DNA of 64,000 nt from Sporosarcina sp. P34 (GTDB taxonomy: Bacteria > Bacillota > Bacilli > Bacillales_A > Planococcaceae). The notes under the pieces are model-generated. The model saw nothing but the letters and a program-made list of their open reading frames with translations. It had not been told where the DNA came from and did not search any database. A program made the position numbers and the translations under genes. Below, in pieces: positions 19,233 through 27,403 of the stretch (its first letter is position 1; each line of letters begins with the position of its first letter). The stretch spans positions 62,001-126,000 of the forward strand of contig NZ_PDZC01000005.1 of the NCBI RefSeq assembly GCF_002743375.1, given 5' to 3'.

Positions 19233-19308
19233 GGAGATTTCGTCGTTTTTCTGCAGAAATGGATTTAAATTGGTGTGCATGCTATTCTCTATAGCTTAAA
19301 AAATTTGA

Positions 19309-19350
19309 AAAGCCTGTCCGAACCAGAGTTTGGTTGGACAGGCTTTATTT
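19309..19350. terminator. Bidirectional terminator
   Basis: AAGCCTGTCC and GGACAGGCTT form a 10-bp stem followed by TATTTTT. It separates the nickel-type operon from the convergent ytbE. Confidence 0.8.
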
Positions 19351-19358
19351 TTGTTTGA

Positions 19359-20189
19359 TTATGAGAAGTCGAAGTTGTCAGGATCGGGTCCGATTCGATC
19401 GTCTTGATTTAACTTATCGATTCGTTCCATATCTTCTGAAGTGAGTTCGAAGTCGAATACATCCGCATTTTCAGCGATGCGGTGGGCTTTCGTTGATTTG
19501 GGTATGGTCACTACACCATTTTGCAAATCCCAACGCAAAATTACTTGCGCTACGGTTTTCTTGTAGTGATCCGCAATTTCTTGTAATTCTTCATTGGCCA
19601 GTAACTCACCTTGCATGAGAGGTGACCATGCTTCGATTTGGATATCATGCTTTTGGCAGAATGCTTGTACTTCTTTTTGTGTTAAACGGGGATGGTATTC
19701 GACTTGATTTACCATCGGCTTGATTTTTGCATGTTTCATTAATTCTTCTAAATGGTGCGGCTGAAAATTACTTACGCCGATCGCTCTAGCTTTTCCTTCT
19801 TCGTACAAGGTTTCCAATGCGCGCCATGCCTCTATAAATTTTCCTTCTACAGGCCAGTGAATGAGGTATAGATCCAAGTAATCTAGACCAAGTTTCGTTA
19901 TACTCTCGTCAAAAGCGGCAAGTGTTTTTTCATAACCAAGGTCGCTATTCCATACTTTCGATGTGACAAATAATTCTTTCCGATCCACTTGTGCTGCTTG
20001 TATACCTTTACCTACGCTACTCTCGTTGTCGTAAATCGCTGCTGTATCGATACTGCGGTAACCGTGCTCAATTGCAGTTTTTACAACGTTTACGAGCTCT
20101 GAACCTTCTTTTACTTTAAATACTCCGAGACCAAGCCAAGGCATTTCAACCCCGTTAGATAGTGTAGTTGTTGATTGCAAATTTTTCAT
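19359..20189 (-). CDS. ytbE: Aldo/keto reductase (YtbE/YvgN-like)
   Basis: 276 residues of the AKR fold, an NADPH-dependent aldehyde or ketone reductase in the cytosol. Catalytic features are DTAAIYDNE (Asp and Tyr), VTSKVW (Lys) and YLIHWP (His), with C-terminal IPKSTKAHRI binding the cofactor phosphate. The start at 20189 follows GGAGGA; the frame is open to 20216 without a good site. The block of AKR, MFS and divergent HxlR gene matches Bacillus subtilis ytbE-ytbD-ytcD, which suggests aldehyde detoxification under the HxlR regulator. Confidence 0.85.
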   Translation of the reverse strand: MKNLQSTTTLSNGVEMPWLGLGVFKVKEGSELVNVVKTAIEHGYRSIDTAAIYDNESSVGKGIQAAQVDRKELFVTSKVWNSDLGYEKTLAAFDESITKLGLDYLDLYLIHWPVEGKFIEAWRALETLYEEGKARAIGVSNFQPHHLEELMKHAKIKPMVNQVEYHPRLTQKEVQAFCQKHDIQIEAWSPLMQGELLANEELQEIADHYKKTVAQVILRWDLQNGVVTIPKSTKAHRIAENADVFDFELTSEDMERIDKLNQDDRIGPDPDNFDFS

Positions 20190-20238
20190 ATGATTTCTTC
20201 CTCCATCCATAGTCATTACTAAACGTGCAGTCTACTCG

Positions 20239-21450
20239 TCACATCACCTCCTTCAGTGCTTGTATGGTTACATGGTCTTTACGTTCCAGTAAACGAGCAA
20301 TGCCTGTTAAGATCGCTGCAAACATTACCATGCTTGCCCCAATCCATGGTGTATGAATAATACCGATCGAATCCGTCACCATCCCACCAAGGTACGAACC
20401 AATGGCGATTCCAGCATTAAAAGCGGCAATATTTATCGCAGAGGCTACGTCGATCGCACGTGGAATGAATCGTTCCGCTAAGATTACGACATATACTTGT
20501 AGTCCTGGAACATTCATAAAAGCAAATATACCCATCAATATAATGGTGATTAATCCAGCCACTTTAAACGGTGCAGTGAATGTCAATAGGAATAAGATAA
20601 CGGCTTGTGCGATAAACATATAAAATAACGCATGAATGGGATTTTTATTGGCCAGTTTTCCACCCAACATGTTTCCTATTGCGATGGCGATTCCATAGAC
20701 GAGCAAGATCATGACAACTGTACTTTGCTTAAATCCTGTCACTTCCTGCAGTAAAGGAGACAAATAGGTGAACACAACAAATGTTCCGCCATAACCGAGT
20801 GCTGTAATAGTAAATACTAGTAGTAAACGGCCATTTGTCAAAAGTCTCGTTTGATCACTCAATGTAGTCGGTGCGCTCTGTCGTAAGTTTAAAGGAATTA
20901 GGAGACTGTTCGAAACAAGCCCAATTACACCTATAATCACAATTAAGACAAAAGCAGAACGCCATCCCATATGTTGACCGATGAATGTGCCAAAAGGAAC
21001 TCCGGTTATCGTCGCAACTGTTAATCCGGTAAACATGATGGAAATAGCACTTGCTCTACGATTTTCTGGCACTAAATCTGCGGCGATTGTTGCACCGATC
21101 GACATGAACACGCCATGTGAAAAGGCGGAAATAATGCGTGCAAACAGTAATACGCTTAGACTCGTTGCAACTACAGCTATACTGTTGCCGATGATAAATA
21201 TGACCATGATCCAGATTAAAACGGTCTTACGAGGTAATCTAGACGTTAGACTGGTAAGAATTGGAGCACCGATCATCACCCCTATAGCATATAAGGAAAT
21301 AGTCAATCCGGCCAGTGAAACTGAAATATCTAAATCTTGAGCAATGAGTGGTAATAGTCCGACACTCACAAATTCGGTAGTACCTATCGCAAATGCACTG
21401 ATAGCTAATGCAAGCAATGCAAATGTACTGCGTTTTTTATCTATTGACAT
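20239..21450 (-). CDS. ytbD: MFS efflux transporter (YtbD-like)
   Basis: About 403 residues with 12 membrane segments. The N-terminus FALLALAISAFAIGTTEFVSVGLLP and the following helices are typical of DHA1 drug:H+ antiporters of the YdhP/AraJ type. The start at 21450 follows GAGGAGGG. The gene lies upstream of ytbE on the same strand, 49 bases apart, probably in one transcript, and diverges from the HxlR regulator. Confidence 0.85.
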   Translation of the reverse strand: MSIDKKRSTFALLALAISAFAIGTTEFVSVGLLPLIAQDLDISVSLAGLTISLYAIGVMIGAPILTSLTSRLPRKTVLIWIMVIFIIGNSIAVVATSLSVLLFARIISAFSHGVFMSIGATIAADLVPENRRASAISIMFTGLTVATITGVPFGTFIGQHMGWRSAFVLIVIIGVIGLVSNSLLIPLNLRQSAPTTLSDQTRLLTNGRLLLVFTITALGYGGTFVVFTYLSPLLQEVTGFKQSTVVMILLVYGIAIAIGNMLGGKLANKNPIHALFYMFIAQAVILFLLTFTAPFKVAGLITIILMGIFAFMNVPGLQVYVVILAERFIPRAIDVASAINIAAFNAGIAIGSYLGGMVTDSIGIIHTPWIGASMVMFAAILTGIARLLERKDHVTIQALKEVM

Positions 21451-21626
21451 TTTCTTACGTCCCTCCTCGTAATACATCGCATGCAAATTTTATGGCATCA
21501 AAATCGTTGATGTAGTGAAATCCACCTGCAAATGTTAGTATGAAGTATAGAAAACTAAAAGAGAAGTACGCACTTTAAAGTAATGTAGGCACCTTTTAGT
21601 ACCTATCCAAAGCGGAGGCGAATGAA

Positions 21627-21986
21627 ATGAGCAAGAAATATAATATTAGTGTGGAAGCAACATTGGAAGTAATAGGTGGTAAGTGGAAGTGTGTCATACT
21701 ATGTCATTTGACTCATGGTAGAAAGCGTACAAGTGAATTAAAAAGATTAATGCCAAACATTACGCAAAAGATGTTAACTCAACAATTACGTGAATTAGAA
21801 GCGGACGGAGTGATAAATAGAATGGTCTACAATCAAGTGCCGCCTAAAGTTGAATATGAATTAAGTGAATATGGCCAAAGTTTAGAAGCTATTTTAAGCG
21901 CGCTTTGTGCATGGGGAGATGTACATATTACAAAAGTTTACGGTGATAAATCCAAAGTACTTGCGGAAAGTGTGTTAAATGAATAA
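21627..21986 (+). CDS. ytcD: HxlR-family transcriptional regulator (YtcD-like)
   Basis: 119 residues of winged helix: VIGGKWKCVILCHLTHGRKR, then TSELKRLMPNITQKMLTQQL and a wing ending VPPKVEYELSEYG. Family members such as HypR and YodB sense electrophiles or oxidants through cysteines; this one has two close together (WKCVILC). It diverges from ytbD-ytbE across a 176-base gap that should contain its operators, and it probably represses that pair. Confidence 0.87.
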   Translation: MSKKYNISVEATLEVIGGKWKCVILCHLTHGRKRTSELKRLMPNITQKMLTQQLRELEADGVINRMVYNQVPPKVEYELSEYGQSLEAILSALCAWGDVHITKVYGDKSKVLAESVLNE

Positions 21987-22025
21987 TGTTGCATTCCACT
22001 TACTATACAGAGGAGGAGTTATTTA

Positions 22026-22673
22026 ATGAAAATGATTAACCAATATATAGACCAAACTTTTGTATCAACTGATCAAGTTCTTGAGGATGTCCTATGCTCA
22101 ATCCAAGAAAATGGTATGCGTTCGATCTCAGTTTCTCCTGCGTCGGGCAAGGCTTTGACGATGCTCGTTTCATTGACTGGCGCAAAAAATGTTCTTGAAA
22201 TTGGTGCGCTTGGCGGATATAGCGGTATATGTCTGGCGAGAGGATTTAGCAAGGAAGGGCATTTGACTTCACTCGAATTAGAGGAATCATTCGCAAAGTT
22301 AGCAAATGCTAATTTAACGAAGGCGGGCTTTGGTGACCAAGTGACGTATAAAACCGGACCTGCTTTAGATAGCTTGGAAGCATTGAAAGCAAAAGGAAAA
22401 ACATTTGATTTCTTTTTCATTGATGCGGATAAAGAGAATTACCGAAACTATTTAGACAGCTGTTTAGAGTTAGCTGAGCCGAATGCGTTGATCGTAGCTG
22501 ATAACGTGTTGGCAGGCGGTTCAGTAGCAGACTCGTCCATACCAGAGAAACAATATACAGAAAGTATGCGGGAATTCAATGAATATACAGCACGGCATCC
22601 TCGTTTGATGTCAGTATTATTGCCGGTTGGTGATGGATTAACGGTATCGCAAGTTAAACCGCAGCGTGCATAA
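22026..22673 (+). CDS. SAM-dependent O-methyltransferase (family 3)
   Basis: 215 residues. The SAM-binding Rossmann core shows VLEIGALGGYSGICLARG (motif I) and FDFFFIDADKENYRNYLD (motif around the metal-binding Asp), as in catechol/caffeoyl-CoA O-methyltransferase-like enzymes. DNVLAGGSV holds the next conserved Asp-Asn. It starts at an ATG after AGAGGAGGAG, 40 bases after ytcD, so the two could share a transcript. The small-molecule substrate is unknown. Confidence 0.85.
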   Translation: MKMINQYIDQTFVSTDQVLEDVLCSIQENGMRSISVSPASGKALTMLVSLTGAKNVLEIGALGGYSGICLARGFSKEGHLTSLELEESFAKLANANLTKAGFGDQVTYKTGPALDSLEALKAKGKTFDFFFIDADKENYRNYLDSCLELAEPNALIVADNVLAGGSVADSSIPEKQYTESMREFNEYTARHPRLMSVLLPVGDGLTVSQVKPQRA

Positions 22674-22779
22674 AATTCGGTGACAAATCGTCGTTCCGCT
22701 TGGAAGTGGTGTAACACCCGAAAATCTAAGAGAAACAAAGCTCAACTAAACGTTAAAGGTTATAGAAAGGGTGTATAGA

Positions 22780-23643
22780 ATGAATGATTATTTAGTGAAA
22801 GCAGTGGCTTATCAAAATCAAATACGTGCCTATGCCGTGAATTCAACTGCAACAGTAGCGGAAGCACAGCGACGGCATGCAGCTAAGCCAACAGCTACAG
22901 ACGCCCTCGGACGTTCAATGACAGCCGGTGTAATTCTTGGCGCTATGTTAAAAGGCGAGGAAAAAGTATCGGTTAAAATCAATGGTGGCGGACCACTCGG
23001 TACCATTATGGTGGATTCCAACGCGAAAGGTGAGGTTCGTGGATATGTCTCGAATCCTCAAACGGAAATGGAAATAAACGAGGTAGGAAAAGCAGTCGGA
23101 ATGAATGGCTTATTAACTGTCTCAAAAGATGTCGGGCTGATGCATCCTTTCGTCGGACAAATCCCTCTCATTTCCGGAGAAATTGGAGAAGACTATACAT
23201 CGTATCTTTCTAAATCGGAACAAACAGCATCTGCAGTCGGAGTAGACGTGTTAGTAAATTCTGATTCTACTGTAAAAGCCGCGGGTGGTTTTATTATTCA
23301 ACTCATGCCGGGCGCGGATGAAGAAGTATTGAATATCATTAAAGACCGAATGAAAGTAATTGCACCGCTGTCGTCCATGATCTCAGAAAGAAGTACACCC
23401 GAACAACTACTTGCGCACGTTTTGGGATCGGAAAATGTTACAGTATTAGAAAGTATGCCCGTTCGATTTCAGTGTCAATGCTCTGTGGATCGGATCACTA
23501 ATGCAATTATCAGCTTAGGAAGCGAAGAGATTCAAGACATGATTGAAACCGATGGACACGCCGAAGCGAATTGTCATTTCTGCAATGAATTCTATTACTT
23601 CGATACCGAACATTTACAAGCACTGAAAGAAGTAGCTTTATAA
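22780..23643 (+). CDS. hslO: Redox-regulated chaperone Hsp33
   Basis: 287 residues. The N-terminal domain has the Hsp33 pattern GRSMTAGVILGAMLKGEEKV and INGGGPLGTIMVDS. The C-terminal redox switch carries the four zinc-binding cysteines as CQCS and CHFC. Hsp33 is a cytosolic holdase activated by disulfide formation under oxidative and heat stress. I chose ATG 22780 after AAAGGG over the GTG at 22771. It appears monocistronic. Confidence 0.95.
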   Translation: MNDYLVKAVAYQNQIRAYAVNSTATVAEAQRRHAAKPTATDALGRSMTAGVILGAMLKGEEKVSVKINGGGPLGTIMVDSNAKGEVRGYVSNPQTEMEINEVGKAVGMNGLLTVSKDVGLMHPFVGQIPLISGEIGEDYTSYLSKSEQTASAVGVDVLVNSDSTVKAAGGFIIQLMPGADEEVLNIIKDRMKVIAPLSSMISERSTPEQLLAHVLGSENVTVLESMPVRFQCQCSVDRITNAIISLGSEEIQDMIETDGHAEANCHFCNEFYYFDTEHLQALKEVAL

Positions 23644-23930
23644 AGTAATGTATACTGCGTACCTGTGTGAGAATAAGACATGTTTGCGTAGACATTCATG
23701 AATATTCTTATACGGGTGTTTTTTAGATTGATTTATAGGGTAGATTATTATTGAGAATATATTCTGATCTGTTCATGTAAAATAGAAAGATTGAATTTAC
23801 TAATGAAGATAAGAATATCTATCATTTCGGTATTTTTCCATGTTGAAGAAAGGGATAGAAAAAGTCCGAACAACTTAGAGAATGGACCAAATGACAGTCA
23901 AGAGTAATAAATTTTAAAGAAGGGAGATCT

Positions 23931-24167
23931 TTGAACATAATGAATATATTCATTGCTATAGTGGGAATCATAGTAGCTGTCGTTTCTAGTTATAGTTTAC
24001 TAACCGGTGAAAATATCACGTTGCCTTATATGCAGATTCTTTTGGGAGTCATGCTTTTACTCATAGGAATAAATCAATTGAAAGAAAAAAGGAAGAGACT
24101 GGCGATATTACTTTTCTTTGTGGCTGCTTTTAGCATACTTCTAAACATTAACATTTTATTAAGATAA
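23931..24167 (+). CDS. Small membrane protein (DUF3953/YczI-like)
   Basis: 78 residues with three hydrophobic segments separated by short charged loops (KEKRKR). The length and pattern resemble DUF3953 proteins of Bacilli, whose function is unknown. A TTG at 23931 lies 5 bases after AGGGAG and is a likely start; an ATG at 23940 is the alternative. The 287 bases upstream contain no other gene. Confidence 0.6.
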   Translation: MNIMNIFIAIVGIIVAVVSSYSLLTGENITLPYMQILLGVMLLLIGINQLKEKRKRLAILLFFVAAFSILLNINILLR

Positions 24168-24206
24168 TGAGCGTATGGAAAAAACGATTTGAAAAGAGCT
24201 GGGGAG

Positions 24207-24368
24207 ATGGAGTACTGGGATATAAAGGAGAACCCTACAGGCGAGGTATATAGTAAGCTTATACACGCACTATGCGATTATTCGTATACATTTTATTTCG
24301 TCAGACGGAAAGAACTTACGTATAATCAGGACATATTGCAGCAATACAAGAAAAACAGGTATGTATAG
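24207..24368 (+). pseudogene. Truncated unrecognised gene, 5' fragment
   Basis: An ATG at 24207 after GGGGAG opens a 53-codon frame (MEYWDIKENPTGEVYSKLIH and so on). Its last codons, from about 24348, are actually antisense sequence of the acyltransferase fragment that follows. The genuine gene is therefore cut after about 47 codons at a recombination junction. I do not recognise the protein. Confidence 0.55.
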
Positions 24369-24661
24369 AACAGAGTAGTCACAAACCAGACAACACCATA
24401 GGCGCTAAGCACAAAATGTCCTCCAACAATAATAATCCATATATCATGTACATACCATGACCAATCAAAATTCCCCGAACCAAATTCTATCCCATAACGA
24501 ATCAGTGTAATACTTACTAGTGAAAAAAATAAGGGACGATTAACTGTATAATTTGTTTTTGAATCGAGAGTTTCATTAGGCTCTTTTCAACTACAGGCTT
24601 AAAAAACAATCCGCTTAAAATGAAGAAGGCTGGCATGTGAAACCAGTAGATATACTTAGTT
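24348..24661 (-). pseudogene. Partial copy of the acyltransferase gene
   Basis: This stretch matches, base for base with scattered substitutions and small gaps, the interior of the acyltransferase gene at about 39689-39997, in the same orientation. Shared stretches include CATATATCAT, TCTATCCCATAACGAAT and AAGGCTGGCATGTGAAACCA. Both ends of the similarity are abrupt. It is a roughly 310-bp fragment with no start or stop of its own and with indels. Confidence 0.85.
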
Positions 24662-24751
24662 TGAAGGGTGCCAGGTCTCCACACAAATCTGAAGCAATTG
24701 AGAATGAGTTATGGTTTGTTCGGGAACCTGGTATTTTATTCAAATTGTATA

Positions 24752-24807
24752 TTGACAATTCTGAAAGTTGGATATAATGTATAATAAAAGCTCTTGTATG
24801 GTACATG
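24752..24807 (+). promoter_or_regulatory. Promoter with GntR-type operator, copy 1
   Basis: TTGACA (24752), a 17-base spacer and TAATGT (24775) are followed by CTTGTATGGTACATG at 24793-24807. The core TGTA-TGG-TACA is a perfect palindrome of the type bound by FCD-subfamily GntR repressors, and its place near +1 suits repression. It lies upstream of the chemoreceptor gene. A possible terminator (25060-25108) lies between them, so the coupling needs checking. Confidence 0.65.
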
Positions 24808-25059
24808 CAAGTGAAACAAAAGATCTGTTTGCAAGAAAATTGAAAGGCAATTGTGGAAGAAATGTTGTTAAAGTTCTTCATTGTAGTTTTTTTCATATAA
24901 AGTGAGATGACTAGGATGAAATACAAAATACACATTCATAGGTACTTGTCGTCATTGGACTGGTATGGGACTAGTAACGAAATTAGTGCGAAGTAAGGAG
25001 GAGGTAATTGATTTTGCGTGGAAACATAGGAGCTTTAATCAGCTAAATAAGGTTAAATG

Positions 25060-25108
25060 AAAAAGAGTTGCAACAATGGATAGTTAATCGCCAAGCAGCT
25101 CTTTTTTG
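25060..25108 (+). terminator. Possible terminator or attenuator before the chemoreceptor
   Basis: AAAGAGTTGC and GCAGCTCTTTTTT pair across a loop of about 23 bases. The long loop lowers confidence. If real, it would end a short leader transcript from the operator-promoter at 24752, or act as an attenuator for the chemoreceptor. The stretch 24808-25059 contains no clear gene. Confidence 0.45.
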
Positions 25109-25141
25109 GATTTTAAATATGGTTTATGGGGGGATACAGAG

Positions 25142-26887
25142 ATGTTTCGTTTGAACTTAAGAAAAAAAATCATGTTAATTTCTTTTCTGTTTTTATGTAT
25201 ACCCGCACTTCTTGTTGGTATCGTCAGCTATCAATTGTCTATAGACAGTCTAAACGAATCGGGAAAATTGATGTTGAAAAATAGTGTTAAGCAAACAATA
25301 GAAGTAATAAAAGTGATAGACCAAGAGGTGCAAAAAGGAAATATTAGCCTTGAAGATGCGCAAGAATATGTGAAAGTATCTGTTTTAGGAGAAAAGTCAG
25401 CAGACGGAACGCGTCCAATTAATAAAAATATAGACTTGGGGGAAAACGGCTACTTTTATATTATTGACGAACAAGGGAACCAAGTGGCAGATCCGTATTT
25501 GGAAGGAACAAACACATGGGACTATCAAGACAACAATGGGGAATACTTCTTTCAAAAAATGATTAACAATGTGCAAGCCAAAGGATCAATTTATATGGAC
25601 ACGATGTGGGAGCTTCCTGACGAGCCCGGACACATGGCACTAAACGTTAGTTACGCTGAGCTTGAGCCAACTTGGGGATGGATTTTGAGTACAAATAGTT
25701 TTTATCAGGATTTTAATAAAAGAGCAAACGCAATTTTACACTCCCTTGCCATTACACTCACCTTATCACTAGTTCTAGGCGTAATCATTATTTATTTTTT
25801 CTCGCGAAGCATTTCCAATCCATTGATGGCACTTGCAAGCCAAGCCAAAGAAGTAGCGGACGGAAATCTTGCGGTGGATGTGCTGAAGGTAAGAAATAAG
25901 GATGAAATTGGTGCCCTCGTACAAGACTTTCAACAAATGATTCATAATGTCCGCCAGTTGATTACGCAAATTACTGTTACATCGAACGAAGTAGCATCGT
26001 CCGCGGAACAACTAACGGCAAATACAGAACAAAATACAGAAGCGACTGAACATATTGTGACCGCAATCCAGGAAGTTGACCTTGGCTCGGAAAAACAGAC
26101 AGAAAGTGCGGATGAAGTTGTACAGATGATGACTAGGATGGATGTAGAACTGCAAGGAATTGCGATCGATTGCTTGGATGTTTCGGAAGCGGCACAAAAC
26201 TCATCAATCGAGGCGGAGGAAGGGAATGCTTTATTGCAACACCTAATAGGTCAAATGAATGTGATTCGCAAGACAGTCAAGGAGTCTAATTCATCGATTG
26301 AAAAATTAAAAGTTCACTCCGAGAAAATTGGATCGATCGTGGAAGTAATGGGGAAAATCGCTAAGCAGACAAACCTGTTAGCTTTGAACGCCGCGATTGA
26401 AGCGGCGAGGGCTGGTGACCATGGGAAAGGGTTTGCCGTTGTCGCCAATGAAGTACGGATACTTGCGGACCAATCGACTCATTCAGCACAGCATATTACT
26501 AACTTAGTTTCGGAAATCCAAAACGAAACAGACAATTCTGTCGTAGGTATGAATGGAGTAAATGATGAAGTAGATAGTGGAATTCTGATTGTCAATGACA
26601 CGGAACAAAAGTTTCAAACCATTTACCATTCATTAAACCAAGTTGCCAACCAAATTCAAGGAGTAGCAACCACAACACAACAAATGTCAGCAAGTAGCCA
26701 GATAGTCACGGTTTCAGTTAAAGATATGAGTCAAATCGCTAGGGATTCTGCTCACCATTCCCGTAGCGTGGCAGCGTCTAGTGAAGAACAACTTGCTTCT
26801 ATGGAGGAGATCGCTTCTTCAGCCTTTTCTTTGTCCCACGTAGCAGAAGAACTACAAAAATTAGTTTCGGAGTTTAACGTGAAATGA
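25142..26887 (+). CDS. Methyl-accepting chemotaxis protein, single-Cache sensor
   Basis: About 581 residues. In order: a short cytoplasmic start, membrane helix 1 (about 7-29), an extracytoplasmic sCache_2-like domain ([21 protein letters not shown] and [14 protein letters not shown]), helix 2 (about 198-220), HAMP ([20 protein letters not shown]), and a long coiled-coil signalling domain with the hairpin tip [15 protein letters not shown]. The start at 25142 follows GGGGGGAT. Such Cache domains usually bind small carboxylates or amines. The upstream operator matches those of the adjacent catabolic genes, which suggests that the receptor detects the pathway substrate or a relative. Confidence 0.9.
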   Translation: MFRLNLRKKIMLISFLFLCIPALLVGIVSYQLSIDSLNESGKLMLKNSVKQTIEVIKVIDQEVQKGNISLEDAQEYVKVSVLGEKSADGTRPINKNIDLGENGYFYIIDEQGNQVADPYLEGTNTWDYQDNNGEYFFQKMINNVQAKGSIYMDTMWELPDEPGHMALNVSYAELEPTWGWILSTNSFYQDFNKRANAILHSLAITLTLSLVLGVIIIYFFSRSISNPLMALASQAKEVADGNLAVDVLKVRNKDEIGALVQDFQQMIHNVRQLITQITVTSNEVASSAEQLTANTEQNTEATEHIVTAIQEVDLGSEKQTESADEVVQMMTRMDVELQGIAIDCLDVSEAAQNSSIEAEEGNALLQHLIGQMNVIRKTVKESNSSIEKLKVHSEKIGSIVEVMGKIAKQTNLLALNAAIEAARAGDHGKGFAVVANEVRILADQSTHSAQHITNLVSEIQNETDNSVVGMNGVNDEVDSGILIVNDTEQKFQTIYHSLNQVANQIQGVATTTQQMSASSQIVTVSVKDMSQIARDSAHHSRSVAASSEEQLASMEEIASSAFSLSHVAEELQKLVSEFNVK

Positions 26888-27226
26888 ATAAAGTATGATG
26901 AAACACCTTGCTAGAATGATTTTTGGGCAGCGATCTGCAACCAATGTCGAAGTTGTGTAATGCTGTCGTGATCTGGTACTTCATGAATGGTGAATAGGTT
27001 TCCATAAAATTCAGAGATATGGAACGGAGAGGGAAACAACGCGAACCATTAGGGGATTCGCGTTGTTTTTGTATCTATAATACGTCAGATAATGAAGCGT
27101 CTGCTAAAAGCCTCACAATAAATAGATGATACTATCGCATACAACTAATAAAAATGAGATAAATATCTATATTTTTATGTTGAACAAAATAAGATTTATA
27201 CTAATTGAAAAGTGTGAAAATATATA
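26888..27226. other. Intergenic region with terminator
   Basis: The stretch contains the hairpin AACAACGCGAA/TTCGCGTTGTT with following T residues at about 27035-27070, which would end the chemoreceptor transcript. The minus strand between 26900 and 27030 reads like a short coding scrap (HEVPDHDSITQLRHWLQIAA), but it has no start or family I can name. Confidence 0.5.
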
Positions 27227-27282
27227 TTGACAATTCCGAATTTAAAATATAATCTATATTACAAGCACTTGTATGGTACATG
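27227..27282 (+). promoter_or_regulatory. Promoter with GntR-type operator, copy 2
   Basis: TTGACA (27227), 17 bases, TAATCT (27250), then CTTGTATGGTACATG at 27268-27282. Sequence and geometry match those upstream of the chemoreceptor and the GntR gene. It drives the BCCT carrier gene. Confidence 0.75.
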
Positions 27283-27312
27283 CAACAAGAAGTACATTCA
27301 TATTTTCCATAA

Positions 27313-27326
27313 AGAAAGCGCTACCA
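27313..27326 (+). promoter_or_regulatory. Probable cre site
   Basis: AGAAAGCGCTACCA fits 12 of 14 positions of the cre consensus TGWAANCGNTNWCA and lies between the promoter and the BCCT start. CcpA control of a catabolic transporter would be expected; the two mismatches keep this tentative. Confidence 0.4.
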
Positions 27327-27403
27327 AAATTTAATGAAAGGAAGTTTAGTTGTGACTCAGTGACGAAGTGTTAGTAGAAATATTGTGAACTAGGAGGAGG
27401 ATT

